Shown: positions 53,693 through 57,443 of the stretch, one piece after another
Position numbering within the stretch: the first letter of the stretch is position 1
Layout of the letters: each line of letters begins with the position of its first letter
Source of the DNA: a bacterium
GTDB lineage: Bacteria; SZUA-79; Acidulodesulfobacterales; Acidulodesulfobacteraceae
DNA: 57,443 bases
Reading direction: 5' to 3'
Assembly (NCBI GenBank): GCA_021825865.1
Contig: JAKAFU010000001.1
Location: 1-57,443, forward strand
Position numbers and translations under genes: made by a program
The notes under the pieces: model-generated
The model's database searches: none
Told to the model about the DNA's origin: nothing
What the model saw: the letters and a program-made list of their open reading frames with translations, nothing else

Positions 53693-54742
53693 ATGAAAAT
53701 AAAATTTATATTTAATCAAAACGGTTTTAGCGGATTATTCGGTTTAATATCAGGTATTATTATAATAAGTATACTGAGTGCCGCATCATTATCTATCAAT
53801 AGCGGAATAATCAATACAAATGAAATGAATAAGGTAATTAATATCGTCAATTCGCTCATTAAGGCGGAAAATTCAGCAATAAACAATTATTTTATTAAAA
53901 ACGATTCATCGCAAACAGGCTCAAATTCTGATAGCAGCGCCTATCAGAACGGTGATAAATTTTATACGCCGCTAAGCAAATTAATTTCTTATAATTATTT
54001 TGCTTCCGGAATTTTAGCAGAATATGGAGGGTTAAGATCTGGAATAATAGGCAAAAACGGGAATCTCGAAATAAACGGTATTCCAATTGCAATAAGACTA
54101 TTTAAACTGTACGTTAGCGGTATATATTATTTTGAGATTATGATTTATCCCGTTAATGGAAATTTAGCAGGATTTACAAATTATGTTAAAGGCATTGCAG
54201 AAGGTATTGACGACAGATTCGGGGGCGATAATACCGTAACGATATATTCCAGCAATAACAAAATATGGCATCATGGTTTACTTGCTTCAAAAATAGTTTA
54301 CATTTCTAACATAACAGGTTTATTTTTTAACGACCTACCGCCTAATTCGTCTCAAACCGGAACAGAAAATACAGACGGATATACAGGTAAGACATTTTAT
54401 ATAAATTTTGCGCAGGTTTATGCAAATTTTAATCCATACGCAGGTCTTTACAATGACGGTCCTTCATCTAGTGCCGGATATACAGAGTGCGGGAACAATA
54501 TAGTAATTACAAATATAACCGACAACCTTGTTTATTCCAATGCCGAACTGACTGCTTCAACGGAAAATTATTTTGGCACTACTTATACATGGTATAACTA
54601 CTGCAGCGGCGGAATACCTTATAATTACAATGCATCATTGCTATCAAGCTGGGAAAAAATTTACAATAATGAAAACAACGGTTCAAGCTATGTATATCTT
54701 TCGCCGTTTCCGGCAAATTTACTGCCGGAAATACAATATTGA
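53693..54742 (+). CDS. Pseudopilin-like surface protein without Glu5
   Basis: A 349-residue protein. After a short basic start, 'FNQNGFSGLFGLISGIIIIS' resembles the prepilin peptidase site (G|F) followed by a pilin transmembrane helix, but the Glu expected at position +5 is Phe. The remaining 310 residues are predicted extracellular, rich in Asn, Tyr, Ser and Gly, with three Cys near the end ('ECGNNI' and 'WYNYCSGG'). This could be a minor pilin or tip adhesin, or a pseudopilin of the GspK kind, which also lacks Glu5. No pilus genes are adjacent. It has no strong ribosome-binding site except GAGGCGG upstream. Confidence 0.55.
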   Translation: MKIKFIFNQNGFSGLFGLISGIIIISILSAASLSINSGIINTNEMNKVINIVNSLIKAENSAINNYFIKNDSSQTGSNSDSSAYQNGDKFYTPLSKLISYNYFASGILAEYGGLRSGIIGKNGNLEINGIPIAIRLFKLYVSGIYYFEIMIYPVNGNLAGFTNYVKGIAEGIDDRFGGDNTVTIYSSNNKIWHHGLLASKIVYISNITGLFFNDLPPNSSQTGTENTDGYTGKTFYINFAQVYANFNPYAGLYNDGPSSSAGYTECGNNIVITNITDNLVYSNAELTASTENYFGTTYTWYNYCSGGIPYNYNASLLSSWEKIYNNENNGSSYVYLSPFPANLLPEIQY

Positions 54743-54808
54743 CAGTAAAGAGTTTTTGGTATAACCCTGTCCATCTGGATGAATATTGACTTTAATAATT
54801 TCTTATGA

Positions 54809-55200
54809 CTAATATAATAAAAGCATATTTAACAAATTTACTTCATTTGAAATATTGAAATATTTATTATTGAAAATTATATTGAAATTTGTAGCGTCTG
54901 TTCCTCCGTAACATATTGCCCATGGAAATGCTGCATATTCCGGTACTACGGGCAAAATCATATTTCCTTTAGAAAATGCCTGCCTCAAATTTTCTAACTA
55001 TAAATCTACATATCTCAGCGGCTCAGAAATATCATTATGATTATATGCATTTGATAAATAATTTTTGCATTGTTCAGGCTCTTCTCTTGCCGTCCATTAG
55101 TGAATTGCAGATATTATGCCGGCAGCGCAACCCATATTTTATCAGAATTTATTTTTGCCTAATTTGTTTAAAACATTATCTTTGCCATTATTTAAAAAAG
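54809..55200 (-). pseudogene. Decayed gene with several in-frame stops
   Basis: One minus-strand frame from about 55200 to TAG 54809-54811 reads as protein but contains at least four stops. Pieces include 'NMGCAAGIISAIH', stop, 'WTAREEPEQCKNYLSNAYNH', 'NDISEPLRYVDL', stop, 'LENLRQAFSKGNMILPVVPE' and 'YAAFPWAICYGGTDATNFNI'. I do not recognise the family. The steady protein-like sequence between stops shows an old gene that has lost function. Confidence 0.55.
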
Positions 55201-55541
55201 AATTTTGCCAAAAAATAATTTGCAGATGCAAAACGTTTATTAAGACCAGAACAAATTAAGCTTTTTAGCATTATTAAACAATACTTTTTTATTTTTCATG
55301 ACTTTACTATAATTAATCCAATTCTTTACCGTTTTGTCATTCATACTATGTCCTGATATTTAAGTGCATAATGAACATTTTTTGATTTAATTATATGTCA
55401 AAACTATAAATGTATTTTATAATGTTTCATGTGAAACATTATAAATATTTTAATTTTAAAATAATTTTATATAAATGGAGACAGAAAAATATTTTTGAGA
55501 TTTATTTTTTTAATTGAATTATAATTTGTCTTACTCATTAA
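55201..55541. other. Intergenic region with parS
   Basis: About 340 bases of AT-rich DNA. It contains the parS-like site at 55423; no gene was recognised. Confidence 0.5.
55423..55438. promoter_or_regulatory. parS-like site (second)
   Basis: TGTTTCATGTGAAACA, 15 of 16 consensus positions and the exact reverse complement of the site at 52273. Flanking AA/TT extend the symmetry. Confidence 0.88.
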
Positions 55542-56600
55542 TTAAAGATTATTTTTACAAATATTTTCAACGCTTTTTTTAATATCGTCTTCAAGCCCTT
55601 GTTTTCTTAAATCCCGATTATAATCGCTATGATTTATCGCCCTGGACCCGGCTGAATAAAATTTTTTATTATTATCGGCGTCATCATTAATAAATTTATC
55701 TATTTGATGTTTAATATTTTTTATCATTGATTCTATCAATTGCAAAATATCTTTTTTTGAAATAATTTTATTTTTAATGTCTATATATATTTTTTCAAAT
55801 TCGATATATACATCATTGTTTTTAACAAAAAAATCAATTTTGCCTGAGCTTAAATAATTCTGAGCCAGAAATATAATTCTTAAGGCATTTATTGCTTCTT
55901 TAATGTCGTACCCGTATATATCTTTATATACTATCGTATTTGAAGTATAGTTGTCTTTAGCGATATTTAATCTTTTATTATTTGCAAGACCTATAAATGA
56001 ATTAAAATTTTTTTCATAATTCAACAAAATAAATTGTTTAATCTCTTCTAATAAATTTGATAATAAACAATCATAACTCCGGAAAATAGTCTGAATATTT
56101 TTTTCATGAAAGGCAGCGTTATTTTCAAAAATTAAGTTCAGTTCATCCGGAAAATAAATACTCCCGCAAATTAACGGCTCGATAAACTTTACGTTCCCGT
56201 TCATTGCATGATGTATAAATTCGTGAAACGGCGTTATAAAAAAATCATAATTTGCTTCAATTACAGAATATCTTATAAATTTATTATGGAAAAAATTGTG
56301 AAAATTAGGATAGTAAACTATAAAAAAATCATAATCGCTCTCACAGCTTTGCAGCCCATAATTTCTTGAACCGTAAAACGCGATAAAAGCGATATTAAGT
56401 TTTTGAGCGTCGTCTTCACCAACTCTATTTTTATTCTTTTTCTTGTCTGAATGAGGTGAAGCAGCATAACTAAGAGCAGCGGCAGGCATATTGCAATAGC
56501 TTGCTGCAGCTATATTATTAGAAAGGCTTTTTATAATATTGTGAAAAACGTATGACTTTACGAAACCGCCATAAATTTTATCTTTATCATCAGATGACAT
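55542..56600 (-). CDS. RlaP-type nucleotidyltransferase (PF10127-like)
   Basis: A 352-residue protein of the polymerase-beta superfamily. The active-site motif GSxxY is 'AFYGSRNYGLQSCESDYDFF', with the two catalytic Asp in SDYD, as in the RlaP family of predicted RNA-repair or antibiotic-type nucleotidyltransferases. 'DFFITPFHEFIHHAMNGNVK' and 'FIEPLICGSIYFPDE' follow, also typical. The first 60 residues form a Ser/Ala/Lys-rich extension that is unusual. It has no RtcB or RtcA neighbour, and the substrate is unknown. Confidence 0.75.
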   Translation of the reverse strand: MSSDDKDKIYGGFVKSYVFHNIIKSLSNNIAAASYCNMPAAALSYAASPHSDKKKNKNRVGEDDAQKLNIAFIAFYGSRNYGLQSCESDYDFFIVYYPNFHNFFHNKFIRYSVIEANYDFFITPFHEFIHHAMNGNVKFIEPLICGSIYFPDELNLIFENNAAFHEKNIQTIFRSYDCLLSNLLEEIKQFILLNYEKNFNSFIGLANNKRLNIAKDNYTSNTIVYKDIYGYDIKEAINALRIIFLAQNYLSSGKIDFFVKNNDVYIEFEKIYIDIKNKIISKKDILQLIESMIKNIKHQIDKFINDDADNNKKFYSAGSRAINHSDYNRDLRKQGLEDDIKKSVENICKNNL

Positions 56601-56692
56601 ACCGCTATTTTATCACTATGCGTTAAAATATTGCAACAGTTGAAATTACATAAATCATTTACGGTATATATCGCTTAGCATACGGTTTCTTA

Positions 56693-57178
56693 TCACTTTA
56701 GGGATTCTAAATAAGCCGAAATGTTATAAATCTGTTTGCCCGTCAGGTATCCGTACTTAGGCATTACGGCATAAAACTTTTTTCCGTCTATTTCAACTTT
56801 TGAACCTGTCTTAAAGTATCTGTCGGGATTTAATATAACCTTCATAGTCCAGCTGAATCTTTTACCTAATTTTCCATAAGAGCTGAGATTGGGCCCGAGA
56901 GTACCGCCGTTTCCGTTAACAGTATGACAAGTTATGCAGCTGTAATAATTAAAAAGATATTTGCCTGAGCTAACGTCGGGATTTGCGAAACATGTTTTTG
57001 GAAACATTAGATTGAAGCCAGCGATAATAGAAAAAATGAAAAATAAAAACATAAAAATAAATTTAAACTTGAAATAATTTTGTTTGTTTTCTTTATTTCG
57101 AAAAATTAACAAATTATTAAGGAGTTGCATAATATTGCCACTAAATCCTACCATACCTCTTATTTTACCTTCTATCAT
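56693..57178 (-). CDS. Monohaem cytochrome c
   Basis: A 161-residue exported cytochrome. A basic N-terminus is followed by one hydrophobic segment ('FIFMFLFFIFSIIAGFNLMF') that can be a signal peptide or anchor, and the haem motif CxxCH in 'YYSCITCHTVNGNGGTLGPN'. The axial Met is probably in 'FYAVMPKYGYLTGKQ'. 'PDRYFKTGSKVE' and the final 'QIYNISAYLESLK' match class I c-type cytochromes of the cytochrome c oxidase or nitrite type. AGAGG lies before ATG 57178. Likely a periplasmic electron carrier. Confidence 0.9.
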   Translation of the reverse strand: MIEGKIRGMVGFSGNIMQLLNNLLIFRNKENKQNYFKFKFIFMFLFFIFSIIAGFNLMFPKTCFANPDVSSGKYLFNYYSCITCHTVNGNGGTLGPNLSSYGKLGKRFSWTMKVILNPDRYFKTGSKVEIDGKKFYAVMPKYGYLTGKQIYNISAYLESLK

Positions 57179-57299
57179 TTTTGTGCCTCTATGTTTCTAT
57201 TTATTAAATTTTAAACGATTATATGTTTAATTTAATTATTTGTTTTTTATATCAGCCAGTTTTAAAATTAATTTAATAATGCTGCACTATTTTTAATTA

Positions 57300-57443
57300 T
57301 TATTTACTTGTTTTAATTGAAACTTCGACCATCATACCCGGTTTCAGAATATGATTTTTATCATTTAAAATCCTTATTCTTACCGGAAGCCTATGAGTAA
57401 CCTTTGTATATGTACCGCTAGGATTATTTGTGGGTATCAGCGC
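57300..57443 (-). CDS. Membrane-fusion protein (HlyD/EmrA-like), C-terminal end
   Basis: The gene enters from the right edge; 47 residues are visible, ending at TAA 57300-57302. They read 'NNPSGTYTKVTHRLPVRIRI' and 'LKPGMMVEVSIKTSK', which matches the last beta-barrel of EmrA/HlyD-type periplasmic adaptors (V.QR.PVRI...L.PGM.V...I). Such proteins link an inner-membrane efflux pump to an outer-membrane channel. Upstream parts lie outside the window. Confidence 0.8.
   Translation of the reverse strand, partial: ALIPTNNPSGTYTKVTHRLPVRIRILNDKNHILKPGMMVEVSIKTSK

Overview
The window is 57.4 kb of very AT-rich, tightly packed bacterial chromosome. Gram-negative markers are present: LolA, an outer-membrane beta-barrel with a C-terminal Phe, and a lipoprotein signal. 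Energy genes are cytochrome bd oxidase (cydAB) and an F-type ATP synthase with separate b and b' subunits. TusA and DsrE-family sulfur-carrier proteins occur in two places. With RNase J, GlgP-type glucan phosphorylase and a split F0 region, this suggests a sulfur-metabolising delta-proteobacterium-like lineage, possibly one of the AT-rich acidophilic groups. That placement is inference; no rRNA is present to test it.

Layout. 1-8 kb is a loose accessory zone. It holds a partial methyltransferase, a DsrE-like protein, a cupin interrupted by TGA, an O-methyltransferase, a flavin-binding protein, an orphan LysR gene and a DMT permease. Several gene remnants follow, ending at a tRNA-Gln(CTG) whose 3' end is duplicated 92 bp away. 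8-21 kb carries a radical SAM enzyme (AmrS type), a diguanylate cyclase, an IclR regulator, cydAB, a 21-codon gene, RNase J, PlsC and SSB. 21-23 kb is a TetR-linked TusA/DsrE2/TusA sulfur-relay operon.

23-31 kb is a metal region. It contains ArsR with a Met/His-rich winged-helix protein, a glucan phosphorylase, a merP leader gene with a MerR-type promoter, merA, a small gene, merT, a His/Cys-rich remnant and a SHOCT protein. 31-36 kb carries an MtrA-like corrinoid-type protein behind a 34-bp perfect palindrome. A TetR-controlled redox cluster follows: nitroreductase, TetR, aldo/keto reductase and a second nitroreductase.

36-52 kb is a long minus-strand housekeeping series. In transcription order it runs rsmG-parA-parB, atpF'-F-H-A-G-D-C, serS, ftsK-lolA-yajQ, glnB-glnA. 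Two parS-like sites (52.27 and 55.42 kb) flank the start of this series, as expected near a replication origin. 52-57 kb holds an outer-membrane protein, a pseudopilin-like protein, a decayed gene, an RlaP-type nucleotidyltransferase, a monohaem cytochrome c and the end of a membrane-fusion protein.

The observations most worth checking are: the TGA-interrupted cupin and its partial copy; MerR- and ArsR-type operators in front of mer genes without a local merR; the TetR-TusA-DsrE2 operon; the MtrA-like gene with its palindrome and leader ORF; glutamine synthetase lacking the adenylylation Tyr; a half-length ATP synthase epsilon; and a Met-rich metal protein fused to a winged helix.
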